A DNA stretch of 7,697 nt from positions 1 to 7,697 of the forward strand of contig CALASN010000053.1 in the NCBI GenBank assembly GCA_937888735.1, read 5' to 3'. The DNA is from UBA5499 sp002426275. Its GTDB lineage: Bacteria; Bacillota; DTU084. The notes below the pieces were generated by a model that saw nothing but the letters and a program-made list of their open reading frames with translations, ran no database searches and was not told the DNA's origin. A program made the position numbers and the translations under genes. Shown in pieces: positions 1 through 6,043 of the stretch (position 1 is the stretch's first letter; every line of letters starts with the position of its first letter).

Positions 1-832
1 GATCGAAGAGGCCATTGGCAGGAAAACTCTGGGCAACTATCCGGCTTCAGGCACGGAGATCATCCGGCAGCTGGGGCAGGAGCATCTGGATACGGGCAGG
101 CCCATTGTTTATACATCGGCGGACAGCGTCTTTCAAATCGCAGCTCACGAGTCTGTCATCCCGCCTGACCAGTTATATGAAATCTGCCGTCGTTCCCGAG
201 CGATTCTCACCGGTCCTCACGCGGTGGGCAGGGTTATTGCCAGACCGTTTACAGGACAAAAAGGCAATTTTTGGCGCACGGAGAGAAGACGTGATTTCTC
301 TTTAGAGCCGCCCGCACCCACGCTGTTGGACGCTGTGAGAGAAGCCGGCCTGGACGTCGTGGCAGTGGGAAAAATCGAAGATATCTTCGCCGGCCGAGGG
401 ATCACGGAAAGCTATCACACCACGGACAGCCGCTCCACCATGGAAGAGGTTTTGCGGCTGGCAGGCGCGAAGTGGCAGGGTCTTCTGTTTGCCAACTGCA
501 TTGATACGGATATGCTTTGGGGACATCGCAATGACCCGGCAGGCTATGCCGAGAGTCTGGAGATGGTGGACGGCATGCTGGCCAGACTGTTGCCAGCATT
601 GGGAGAGGAAGACGTGCTGGCCATAGCTTCGGATCACGGCTGCGATCCCACTACGGAGAGCACCGATCATTCAAGAGAATATACGCCCCTTTTGCTTTAT
701 GGAAAACAAATCGCGCCTCGGGATTTAGGCATCCGCTGGTTCTCAGATTTAGGTGCGACAGTCGCAGCCATGCTGAAGATAAAATATCAGGGGGAGGGGA
801 AGAGCTTTTGTCAGGAAGTTTTCAGACAGTAG
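1..832 (+). CDS. deoB: Phosphopentomutase, 3' part (5' end outside window)
   Basis: Phosphopentomutase interconverts (deoxy)ribose 1-phosphate and 5-phosphate, passing the sugar from nucleoside phosphorolysis to central metabolism in the cytoplasm. The frame is open from base 2, so about 276 C-terminal residues of a roughly 390-residue family are visible. Family landmarks in order are a GTEII segment (bases ~47-61), the core TSADSVFQIAAHE (~113-151), GPHAVGRVIARPF (~212-250), DYSLEPP-like DFSLEPP (~290-312), IFAGRGITES (~383-412), and the alkaline-phosphatase-superfamily metal motifs SDHGCDP (629-649) and DHSREY (665-682). The usual N of the DHGNDP motif is C here; the metal-ligating D and H are kept. 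The stop TAG is at 830-832, after the next gene has already begun, so translation is probably coupled. Alkaline-phosphatase-fold membership and the specific family are both clear. Confidence 0.95.
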   Translation, partial: IEEAIGRKTLGNYPASGTEIIRQLGQEHLDTGRPIVYTSADSVFQIAAHESVIPPDQLYEICRRSRAILTGPHAVGRVIARPFTGQKGNFWRTERRRDFSLEPPAPTLLDAVREAGLDVVAVGKIEDIFAGRGITESYHTTDSRSTMEEVLRLAGAKWQGLLFANCIDTDMLWGHRNDPAGYAESLEMVDGMLARLLPALGEEDVLAIASDHGCDPTTESTDHSREYTPLLLYGKQIAPRDLGIRWFSDLGATVAAMLKIKYQGEGKSFCQEVFRQ

Positions 833-2064
833 AGTTCATCGCTCAAACCAGAGACGGGATAGCCCCCGCGGCATCTCAAATCAAAGAGTTCGCGGAGGCT
901 GTCATGCAAGGGCAGGTTACGGACGCGCAGCTGGCGGCCTGGACCATGGCCGTATATTTCCGCTCCCTGAGCCCTGACGCGCTGTTCGCCTTGACATGGG
1001 CCATGGCTGAGAGCGGCGAGCTGCTGGATCTTTCCCCAATTGAGGGGATTAAGGTGGACAAGCACAGCACGGGCGGAGTGGGAGATAAAACCACATTGGT
1101 GCTTGCGCCTTTAGCGGCTTCTTTCGGCGTGCCTGTGATCAAGCTTTCAGGCAGAGCCCTTGGCCATTCGGGCGGCACTGTGGATAAGCTTGAGTCAATT
1201 CCAGGATTCCGCAGCGAGCTGAGCCGGGAGGAGATCATAGCCCAAGGCCGCAGGCTGGGTCTGGTTTTAGCCAGCCATTATGCCAAGCTGGCGCCGCTGG
1301 ACGCGAAAATTTATCAGCTGCGCGACAGCTGCGCCACAGTGGAGAGCGTTCCGCTCATCGCCAGCAGCATCATGAGCAAGAAATTGGCCGGCGGAGCCGA
1401 TGGTTTCGTCTTCGATGTGAAAGTAGGTCCCGGCGCCTTCATGAAGACTATGGCCCAAGCGCAAGAGCTCGCCGGGCGCCTGGAGGAACTGGCATCGAGG
1501 GCGGGACGGGGGGCGAAGATAATTTATAGCAGCATGGCAGATCCCTTGGGGTTTGCGGTGGGCGATGCCTTAGAAGTGAAAGAGGCCGTGGCATGCTTGG
1601 AAGGGCAAGGCCCGGAGGATTTGGTGGAGCTGGTGCTGGCTCTCTGTCAGGCGATGCTGGCTTTGGCGAACGTGAAGGCGGAAAAAAGCGAGATCCTGGC
1701 AAAGCTTAATTCTGGCATTGCCCGGGAGAAGTTCGCACAAATGGTGGCCAGCCAAGGCGGCAGGCTGACAGAGTTGCCGGTCGCGCCTGCGCGAGGGCCT
1801 TTGCTTGCCGGTTCTTCCGGCTTTGTGAACTGGGACGCCAAAGGCGTTGGCATGGTCGCCAGGACGCTCACCGGCTGGAGACAGGAGCATCCGGCATCCG
1901 GAGTGGAAATAATAGCTAAACGAGGCTATGCTGTGAGCGAAGGTGACCTTGTGGCCATGATCCATGCCCAAAACAGCGCTCAGCTCGCTTGGGCAAAGGA
2001 GGCTTTGGCCGGTTGTCTCACCCTGTCCTGCCAGGCGCCGGAGCCCATAGCGCTGCTTTTTTAA
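808..2064 (+). CDS. pdp: Pyrimidine-nucleoside phosphorylase (divergent)
   Basis: This enzyme phosphorolyses uridine, deoxyuridine and thymidine to free base plus (deoxy)ribose 1-phosphate, the substrate of the adjacent phosphopentomutase. The start is TTG at 808: a GGAGGGG Shine-Dalgarno lies at 793-799, the next in-frame ATG (904) would remove conserved N-terminal sequence, and no other start fits. The protein has 418 residues; the family is usually about 430-440. Visible motifs are the phosphate loop KHSTGGVGDKTT (85-96), the family signature SGRALGHSGGTVDKLE (114-129, with S where T/A is usual), LRD (171-173) and the ASSIMSKK segment (185-192). R172, S187 and K191 correspond to base-contacting Arg, Ser and Lys of the family. 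The stretch before LRD is unusual: HY replaces QT (157-158) and PLDA replaces PADK (163-166). The C-terminal domain is shortened and weakly conserved. It could equally be labelled thymidine phosphorylase; exact substrate preference cannot be read from sequence. Confidence 0.9.
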   Translation: MSGSFQTVEFIAQTRDGIAPAASQIKEFAEAVMQGQVTDAQLAAWTMAVYFRSLSPDALFALTWAMAESGELLDLSPIEGIKVDKHSTGGVGDKTTLVLAPLAASFGVPVIKLSGRALGHSGGTVDKLESIPGFRSELSREEIIAQGRRLGLVLASHYAKLAPLDAKIYQLRDSCATVESVPLIASSIMSKKLAGGADGFVFDVKVGPGAFMKTMAQAQELAGRLEELASRAGRGAKIIYSSMADPLGFAVGDALEVKEAVACLEGQGPEDLVELVLALCQAMLALANVKAEKSEILAKLNSGIAREKFAQMVASQGGRLTELPVAPARGPLLAGSSGFVNWDAKGVGMVARTLTGWRQEHPASGVEIIAKRGYAVSEGDLVAMIHAQNSAQLAWAKEALAGCLTLSCQAPEPIALLF

Positions 2065-2073
2065 TTGGGCTCC
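2040..2073 (+). repeat. 8-bp inverted repeat across the pdp stop codon
   Basis: GGAGCCCA (2040-2047) and TGGGCTCC (2066-2073) are perfect inverted repeats with an 18-nt loop. The loop contains the pdp stop codon and a run of six T. No T-run follows the 3' arm, so this is not a standard intrinsic terminator in either direction. It may be an mRNA hairpin protecting the pdp 3' end or separating pdp from dacF expression. It could also be chance. Confidence 0.4.
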
Positions 2074-2140
2074 TTCCGCAATCATAAAAGTTCTTTTCTC
2101 CGAATACCATTAAGTGTAAAGAGAATGGGAGGGATTGGGA

Positions 2141-3298
2141 ATGCGGAAGGGACTCGCCTGGTTAGTGATTTTATTCTTTGTAACTTTTTCTGCGGCCGCA
2201 CAAGAAGCTCCTTTTAAGGTTAATGCTCCGTCTGCGGTCTTGATGGAAGAATCAAGCGGCATGATTTTATTTTCTCAGGCACCGGATGAGAAAAGGCCTC
2301 CTGCCAGCATCACTAAACTGATGACGATGCTATTGACCATGGAAGCCTTAGAAAAGGGGCAAGTCAGGCTCACGGACCAAATTGCGGTGAGCGAGTACGC
2401 CGCTTCCATGGGGGGATCGCAGATCTGGCTGGAGCCTGGAGAGAAAATGGCCCTCCACGATATGTTGAAAGCCATAGCCGTCGTTTCAGCTAACGATGCT
2501 TCCGTTGCCGTGGCGGAGCACTTGGCCGGCTCTGCGGAGGCTTTTGCCAAAAAAATGAACCAAAAGGCGAAAGCGCTGGGCATGAAAAACAGTTACTTCG
2601 CTAATCCCAACGGCCTGCCACCTGAGGACGGCTCCCAGGGTTGTGTGACCACGGCGCTGGATATTGCCATCCTCTCCCGAGAGCTGCTTAAGCATCCCAA
2701 GATCCTTGAGTACACTTCAATCTGGATGGGAACTTTGGATGCCAGACCGGAGCCAGCTTTGGTGAATACGAATAAATTAGTGCATTTTTATGAAGGCTGC
2801 GATGGATTAAAGACAGGTTACACCACAGAGTCTAAGTATTGTCTGTCAGCCACTGCGAAAAAGGATACCCTGCGCCTCGTGGCGGTGGTGATGGGAGCTG
2901 AGAACACTAAGATTCGCAATGCCGAAATAACCAAGCTGTTCAATTACGGTTTCAGCCAGCTCATCTCCCAAAAAGTGGCAAGAAAGGGACAGAATCTGGG
3001 AAAAGCGAAGATCAAAGGCGGCACCTTGGAGGAAGTGTCTGTTTTGGTAGCTAATGATTTGTTGGCAGTGCAAAGGCGCGACAGCGAGGGGAAAGTAGCT
3101 TTGGAATTGTCCATTGACAAAGAGATTCAAGCGCCGCTGAAAAAAGGACAGCGACTGGGCTGGGTCACGGCTCGCTCAGAAGGTAAAGAGCTCGGCAAAG
3201 TGGCTTTGCTGGCGCAAAAAGATGTTCCCAAAGCGAGTTTTTTCGTCATGATCGGGCGTTTTTTCCGCGATTTGTTCCGCAGCTTCTTCGGCGGTTAG
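2141..3298 (+). CDS. dacF: D-alanyl-D-alanine carboxypeptidase, DacF type
   Basis: This is a penicillin-binding serine peptidase of the S11 family that removes terminal D-Ala from peptidoglycan stem peptides outside the membrane. In B. subtilis, DacF tunes cross-linking of spore peptidoglycan. I chose ATG 2141 because GGGAGGG (2127-2133) sits 7 nt upstream; the in-frame TTG at 2135 is too close to that site. The protein is 385 residues. A signal peptide covers about residues 1-20 (basic RK, hydrophobic LAWLVILFFVTF, then AAA|Q). Catalytic motifs are SITK (56-59), SAN (116-118) and KTG (224-226). The fold continues through ATAKK and a C-terminal beta domain, ending in an amphipathic, aromatic/basic segment (about 366-383, FFVMIGRFFRDLFRSFF) typical of membrane-anchored low-molecular-weight PBPs. 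The position directly upstream of spoIIAA matches B. subtilis gene order. I found no convincing sigma-F/sigma-G promoter in the 76 nt upstream. Confidence 0.92.
   Translation: MRKGLAWLVILFFVTFSAAAQEAPFKVNAPSAVLMEESSGMILFSQAPDEKRPPASITKLMTMLLTMEALEKGQVRLTDQIAVSEYAASMGGSQIWLEPGEKMALHDMLKAIAVVSANDASVAVAEHLAGSAEAFAKKMNQKAKALGMKNSYFANPNGLPPEDGSQGCVTTALDIAILSRELLKHPKILEYTSIWMGTLDARPEPALVNTNKLVHFYEGCDGLKTGYTTESKYCLSATAKKDTLRLVAVVMGAENTKIRNAEITKLFNYGFSQLISQKVARKGQNLGKAKIKGGTLEEVSVLVANDLLAVQRRDSEGKVALELSIDKEIQAPLKKGQRLGWVTARSEGKELGKVALLAQKDVPKASFFVMIGRFFRDLFRSFFGG
3242..3248 (+). promoter_or_regulatory. Weak candidate Spo0A box (TTCGTCA)
   Basis: TTCGTCA differs at one position from the 0A-box form TTCGACA. 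It lies inside the dacF 3' end, about 90 nt upstream of the predicted spoIIAA transcription start. Spo0A~P activates spoIIA in B. subtilis from upstream boxes. A single 6-of-7 match is expected by chance often, so this is only a pointer. Confidence 0.2.
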
Positions 3299-3327
3299 GC
3301 AGGAAATTTTAAGATATAGAAGAATAT
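3299..3327 (+). promoter_or_regulatory. Sigma-H promoter for the spoIIA operon
   Basis: GCAGGAAAT (3299-3307), an 11-nt spacer, and GAAGAATAT (3319-3327) match every specified position of the sigma-H consensus RnAGGAwWW-N11/12-RnnGAATwW. The -35 element begins on the base after the dacF stop, and the predicted start is near 3334. In B. subtilis spoIIA is transcribed by sigma-H with Spo0A~P before asymmetric division, so location and sequence agree. The spoIIAA RBS GGAGGAG follows at 3350-3356. Confidence 0.85.
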
Positions 3328-3361
3328 TTACTGTATTAGCATTTATACGAGGAGGAGCAGC

Positions 3362-3706
3362 ATGACCGCAGAACTTGCCCAACATGGAAATACATTGATC
3401 GCAAAGCTCAGCGGTGAGCTCGATTTGCTCACGGCACCTTCTTTCCGTACCCAGGTGGATGGAGCGCTGGACGCGGCCGGACCTCGCAACCTGATTTTGG
3501 AGCTCAGTCAGCTCAGTTTTGTGGATAGTTCCGGTCTGGGGGCAATTTTGGGCAGATATAAAGCGGTGACCCAGCTTGGGGGCAGGATGCTCCTGGTGAC
3601 GCCGCAGCCCCAGGTGCAGAGGATTTTCACCCTTTCCGGATTATTTAAGATTATGGATTTGGCGCCCAACTTGGATCAAGCCTTAGCCATGCTTGCGGAG
3701 GGTTAA
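3362..3706 (+). CDS. spoIIAA: Anti-sigma-F factor antagonist SpoIIAA
   Basis: A STAS-domain protein of 114 residues (B. subtilis 117). When unphosphorylated it binds SpoIIAB and frees sigma-F in the forespore; SpoIIAB phosphorylates it and SpoIIE dephosphorylates it. The diagnostic segment is FVDSSGLGAILGRYK (53-67), with S56 equivalent to the phosphorylated Ser58 of B. subtilis and D55 preceding it. Other STAS features are LSGELDLLTAP (16-26) and the C-terminal LSGLFKIM-type helix. ATG 3362 follows a strong GGAGGAG site. It opens a five-gene run; the spoIIAB RBS (GCGGAGGG, 3695-3702) lies inside its last codons, so the two are probably translationally coupled. Identification is secure from motif and context. 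Confidence 0.97.
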   Translation: MTAELAQHGNTLIAKLSGELDLLTAPSFRTQVDGALDAAGPRNLILELSQLSFVDSSGLGAILGRYKAVTQLGGRMLLVTPQPQVQRIFTLSGLFKIMDLAPNLDQALAMLAEG

Positions 3707-3708
3707 GG

Positions 3709-4143
3709 ATGGAAACGCTCAATCGGCTGACCTTAGAATTTTTGAGCAGACCTGAGAATATCGGCCTGGCCAGGCTGACGATGGCCTCCTTTGCCGCTCA
3801 GTTAGATTTTACCCTCAGCGAGCTCGAAGAGCTGAAAGTTGCTGTTTCCGAGGCTGTTTCCAATGCGGTGCTGCACGGCTATGCTAACCAAGAGGGAATA
3901 GTGAGGATTGAATCTACGCTCTATCCGGACAGGATAGAGCTGCTGGTTGAAGATCACGGCCAGGGCATAGCGGACATACAGCAGGCCAGAGAGCCGGCTT
4001 ATACCACTTCTCCTGACAGAATGGGACTTGGCTTCACGTTCATAGAGTCTTTTATGGATCGGGTGGAAATCAAATCCCAGCCAGGCCAGGGTACCAGCGT
4101 CTGGATGAGCAAGTCCCCAGAGGGAAAAGAGTCAGAGGTTTAA
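3709..4143 (+). CDS. spoIIAB: Anti-sigma-F factor / serine kinase SpoIIAB
   Basis: A GHKL-fold ATPase and protein serine kinase that binds and inhibits sigma-F and phosphorylates SpoIIAA. It has 144 residues, the family size. Motifs are the N-box SEAVSNAVLHGY (47-58, with E48 and N52), the G1 box EDHGQGI (81-87) and the G2 box MGLGF (105-109). R22 aligns with Arg20 of the B. subtilis protein, which contacts both sigma-F and SpoIIAA. The ATP lid before G2 is two residues shorter than B. subtilis (TTSPDRMGLGFT against TTKPELERSGMGFT), removing the usual LERSG stretch. The gene starts 2 nt after spoIIAA and ends 3 nt before sigF, the typical arrangement for balanced expression. Confidence 0.96.
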   Translation: METLNRLTLEFLSRPENIGLARLTMASFAAQLDFTLSELEELKVAVSEAVSNAVLHGYANQEGIVRIESTLYPDRIELLVEDHGQGIADIQQAREPAYTTSPDRMGLGFTFIESFMDRVEIKSQPGQGTSVWMSKSPEGKESEV

Positions 4144-4146
4144 TCC

Positions 4147-4845
4147 ATGAACTCCGCTAAGCTCATCGCTCAAGCCCAGGGAGGGGATCGCGCTGCTCGC
4201 GAGCAGGTGATTGCAGATAATTTGAAGCTGGCCTGGCACGTTGTGGGCAGGTTTCGCAATACGCTCTACGATCCTGAGGAACTGTTCCAAATCGCTTGTC
4301 TGGGTCTGATAAAAGCTGTGGAGCGCTTCGACCTGGAGCGCGGCTTGGAATTTTCCACCTTCGCAGTGCCGTGCATGATTGGTGAGATCCGGCAATTTCT
4401 GCGCAAAGATCAGCCTGTGCACCTGGGGCGCACTTTGCAGGAAAATGCCAAGCTGGTACAACAAGCGGCTGAAAAAATGCGAGCTCAAGGCCGAGAACCG
4501 ACAGTGGGAGAGCTGGCTGAGACGAGCGGTCTCAGCAGAGACGCCATCGTAGAGGCCATGGAAGCTTCACAAAAAGTGCGCTCTCTGTCCGAACCCACTT
4601 CCGAGGGCGGTACCTTGGAGCAGGTTGTGGCCGCGACCGAAGAGAGCGGGCAGTGGACGGAGAAGATAGCTATCTCTCAAGCCCTGGCAGAATTGGAGCC
4701 GCGGCAGAGGGCTGTGATTGATATGCGCTTTTTTCATGATTTGACCCAAACAGAGGCAGCCAGGCGCCTTGGAATCTCGCAGGTACAAGTATGCAGATTA
4801 GAGCGGCGGGCCCTCATTGCCCTGCGGGCGCGCCTTCAGGGGTGA
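4147..4845 (+). CDS. sigF: RNA polymerase sigma-F factor (SpoIIAC)
   Basis: A sigma-70-family factor directing early forespore transcription. It has 232 residues, about 20 fewer than B. subtilis (255), mostly from a shorter N-terminus. Region 2 spans about 20-90 (LFQIACLGLIKAVERFDLERGLEFSTFAVP is present across 46-75; IGEIRQFLR 78-86), region 3 about 96-170, and region 4 about 178-230. The region 4.2 helix-turn-helix includes LTQTEAARRLGISQVQVCR (199-217). ATG 4147 has AGAGG 8 nt upstream. At the region 2.4/3.0 border, RKDQPVHLGRTLQE (86-99) stands where sporulation sigmas such as B. subtilis SigF have RDDGTVKVSRSLKE. Order after spoIIAB identifies it as SigF; SigG would normally lie elsewhere, next to sigE. 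Confidence 0.95.
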   Translation: MNSAKLIAQAQGGDRAAREQVIADNLKLAWHVVGRFRNTLYDPEELFQIACLGLIKAVERFDLERGLEFSTFAVPCMIGEIRQFLRKDQPVHLGRTLQENAKLVQQAAEKMRAQGREPTVGELAETSGLSRDAIVEAMEASQKVRSLSEPTSEGGTLEQVVAATEESGQWTEKIAISQALAELEPRQRAVIDMRFFHDLTQTEAARRLGISQVQVCRLERRALIALRARLQG

Positions 4846-4850
4846 GCGAA

Positions 4851-5435
4851 ATGATAAATTGGATCTGGTTGGGACTCTTGGCCTTGGGCGTGCTCTTTGG
4901 CCTTCTCACAGGCAGGACGGATGAGCTCACGGCAGCCGCGCTTGCCGCCGCACAGCGGGGCGTGGAATTGTCTCTCGGGCTTGTGGGAGTGATGGCTTTG
5001 TGGCTGGGAATTTGTCAGCTTGCGGAAGAGGCTGGACTTGTCCGGGGGTTTTCCCGCTTGGCGAGGCCCTTGTTGGGCAAGCTTTTTCCGAATATTCCGG
5101 AAAATAATCCTGCTTTAGGCGCCATCGCCATGAATTTGAGCGCTAATTTTCTGGGCTTAGGCAATGCAGCCACGCCCCTTGGCATTAGGGCCATGCAGCA
5201 GCTGGCGAAACTTAATCCGGTTCCTGATACGGCCAGCGATGAGATGTGCACTTTCTTGCTGTTGAATAATGCGGCGCCAACCCTTTTGCCCATGACCGTA
5301 ATCGCCATCAGGGCGGCATCAGGCGCTGAGGCGCCAGGCGAGATCATCGGTCCGGCTTTTTTTGCCACCTGCTGTGCGGCTGCGGCGGCTTTACTGTTCG
5401 ATCGCCTGCTGCGTTGGAGCGGAGGGACGAAATGA
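4851..5435 (+). CDS. spmA: Spore maturation protein A
   Basis: A membrane protein of the nucleoside-recognition (Gate) domain family, needed with SpmB for normal spore core dehydration and heat resistance in B. subtilis; its biochemical activity is unknown. I place the start at ATG 4851, with AGGGG (4838-4842) 8 nt upstream; GTG 4842 is in frame but too near that site. The product is 194 residues. A hydrophobic segment at 2-20, another at about 38-58, and a hydrophobic C-terminal helix (about 168-186) are visible. The family signature runs through NLSANFLGLGNAATP (95-109), then TASDEMCTFLLLNNAAPTL. It begins 5 nt after sigF, so it must share its transcript. In B. subtilis spmAB sits instead behind dacB in a mother-cell operon. 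Confidence 0.93.
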   Translation: MINWIWLGLLALGVLFGLLTGRTDELTAAALAAAQRGVELSLGLVGVMALWLGICQLAEEAGLVRGFSRLARPLLGKLFPNIPENNPALGAIAMNLSANFLGLGNAATPLGIRAMQQLAKLNPVPDTASDEMCTFLLLNNAAPTLLPMTVIAIRAASGAEAPGEIIGPAFFATCCAAAAALLFDRLLRWSGGTK

Positions 5436-5956
5436 TCCAGCTAATCTCGCGCTATACGATTCCCTTGCTCTTGCTGTTGATCCCTGTGATCGCGGCGCTG
5501 CGCGGGGTAGAGGTCTGGAACTCATTTGCCAAAGGAGCTAAAGGCGCCTTCGGCGTGGCTGTGGATTTGATTCCCTTTCTGGTGGGAATGCTGGTGGCGA
5601 TCGAGGTGTTTCGCGCCTCTGGCGCCATGGACTTTTTAGTGGGATTTTTGTCGCCTTTGGGCAAGCTCTGCGGAGTTCCCAAAGAGGTTCTGCCCCTGGC
5701 GCTCCTGCGGCCGCTTTCAGGCAGCGGGGCCCTTGCCCTGGTGAGCGATTTGACCAGAAACTACGGTCCGGAGTCTTTTGTCGGCAGGCTTGCGGCAGTC
5801 TTGCAGGGCAGCACAGAGACCACCTTTTACGTTTTGGCCGTTTATCTGGGAGCGGTGAAGATTCGCAATAGCCGCCACATAGTGGCCGCGGCGTTACTGT
5901 CGGATCTAGCGGGACTTTTGGCAGCCGCTTTTTTCTGCCGCCTGGCCTTTTTTTGA
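5432..5956 (+). CDS. spmB: Spore maturation protein B
   Basis: Partner of SpmA, also a Gate-domain membrane protein implicated in spore dehydration. The start ATG 5432 overlaps the spmA stop as ATGA, with GGAGG (5421-5425) 6 nt upstream, so the pair is translationally coupled. The product is 174 residues, close to the family norm of about 178. Hydrophobic segments are at about 10-23, 42-60, 86-105 and 153-174. Conserved family stretches are RPLSGSGALALVSDL (93-107), SFVGRLAAVLQGSTETTFY (115-133) and the following VYLGAVKIRNSRH. The protein ends in the hydrophobic segment. Its stop is followed by an 87-nt gap containing a new promoter, suggesting the spoIIA unit ends here. Confidence 0.93.
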   Translation: MIQLISRYTIPLLLLLIPVIAALRGVEVWNSFAKGAKGAFGVAVDLIPFLVGMLVAIEVFRASGAMDFLVGFLSPLGKLCGVPKEVLPLALLRPLSGSGALALVSDLTRNYGPESFVGRLAAVLQGSTETTFYVLAVYLGAVKIRNSRHIVAAALLSDLAGLLAAAFFCRLAFF

Positions 5957-5984
5957 AGCAGGCGGGTTGCTTTTTCTGTGGAGG

Positions 5985-6023
5985 AGCGTCGGATGTAGTA
6001 TAATAGAGAAAAGCGACGACGCT
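5985..6023 (+). repeat. 7-bp inverted repeat flanking the PHP-gene -10 box
   Basis: AGCGTCG (5985-5991) and CGACGCT (6017-6023) are perfect inverted repeats separated by 25 nt that contain the TATAAT box. Arm centres are 32 bp apart, about three helical turns. This could be a split operator for a dimeric regulator, a 5'-UTR structure, or coincidence. Confidence 0.35.
5999..6004 (+). promoter_or_regulatory. Sigma-A -10 box upstream of the PHP gene
   Basis: TATAAT is a full match to the -10 consensus, 39 nt upstream of the PHP start codon, in an otherwise non-coding gap. No hexamer 16-18 nt upstream resembles TTGACA, so the promoter would be weak or activator-dependent. It implies that the PHP gene is expressed in vegetative cells, separately from spoIIA. 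Confidence 0.55.
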
Positions 6024-6043
6024 GATTGAAAGAAGGATTAGCT

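Noticed and set aside
15..305. 96-codon + strand open frame at the left edge
   Set aside because: The same bases encode clear phosphopentomutase sequence in another frame, open from base 2; the 96-codon product is Arg/Ser-rich without motifs.
1570..2085. 171-codon open frame on the minus strand opposite pdp
   Set aside because: It lies wholly antisense to a convincing family gene, resembles no known protein in its own frame, and has no visible ribosome binding site.
2135..2140. TTG 2135 as the dacF start
   Set aside because: Only 1 nt separates it from the GGGAGGG site; ATG 2141 has ideal spacing and gives a normal signal peptide.
2065..2140. Sigma-F or sigma-G promoter for dacF
   Set aside because: GAATA at 2102-2106 resembles a sigma-G -35, but no matching -10 lies about 15 nt downstream, so I make no call.
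5956..5975. Possible terminator right after spmB (AAGCA/TGCTT then TTT)
   Set aside because: The stem is 5 bp with only two G-C pairs and the T-run is broken by C; too weak to call although its position is sensible.
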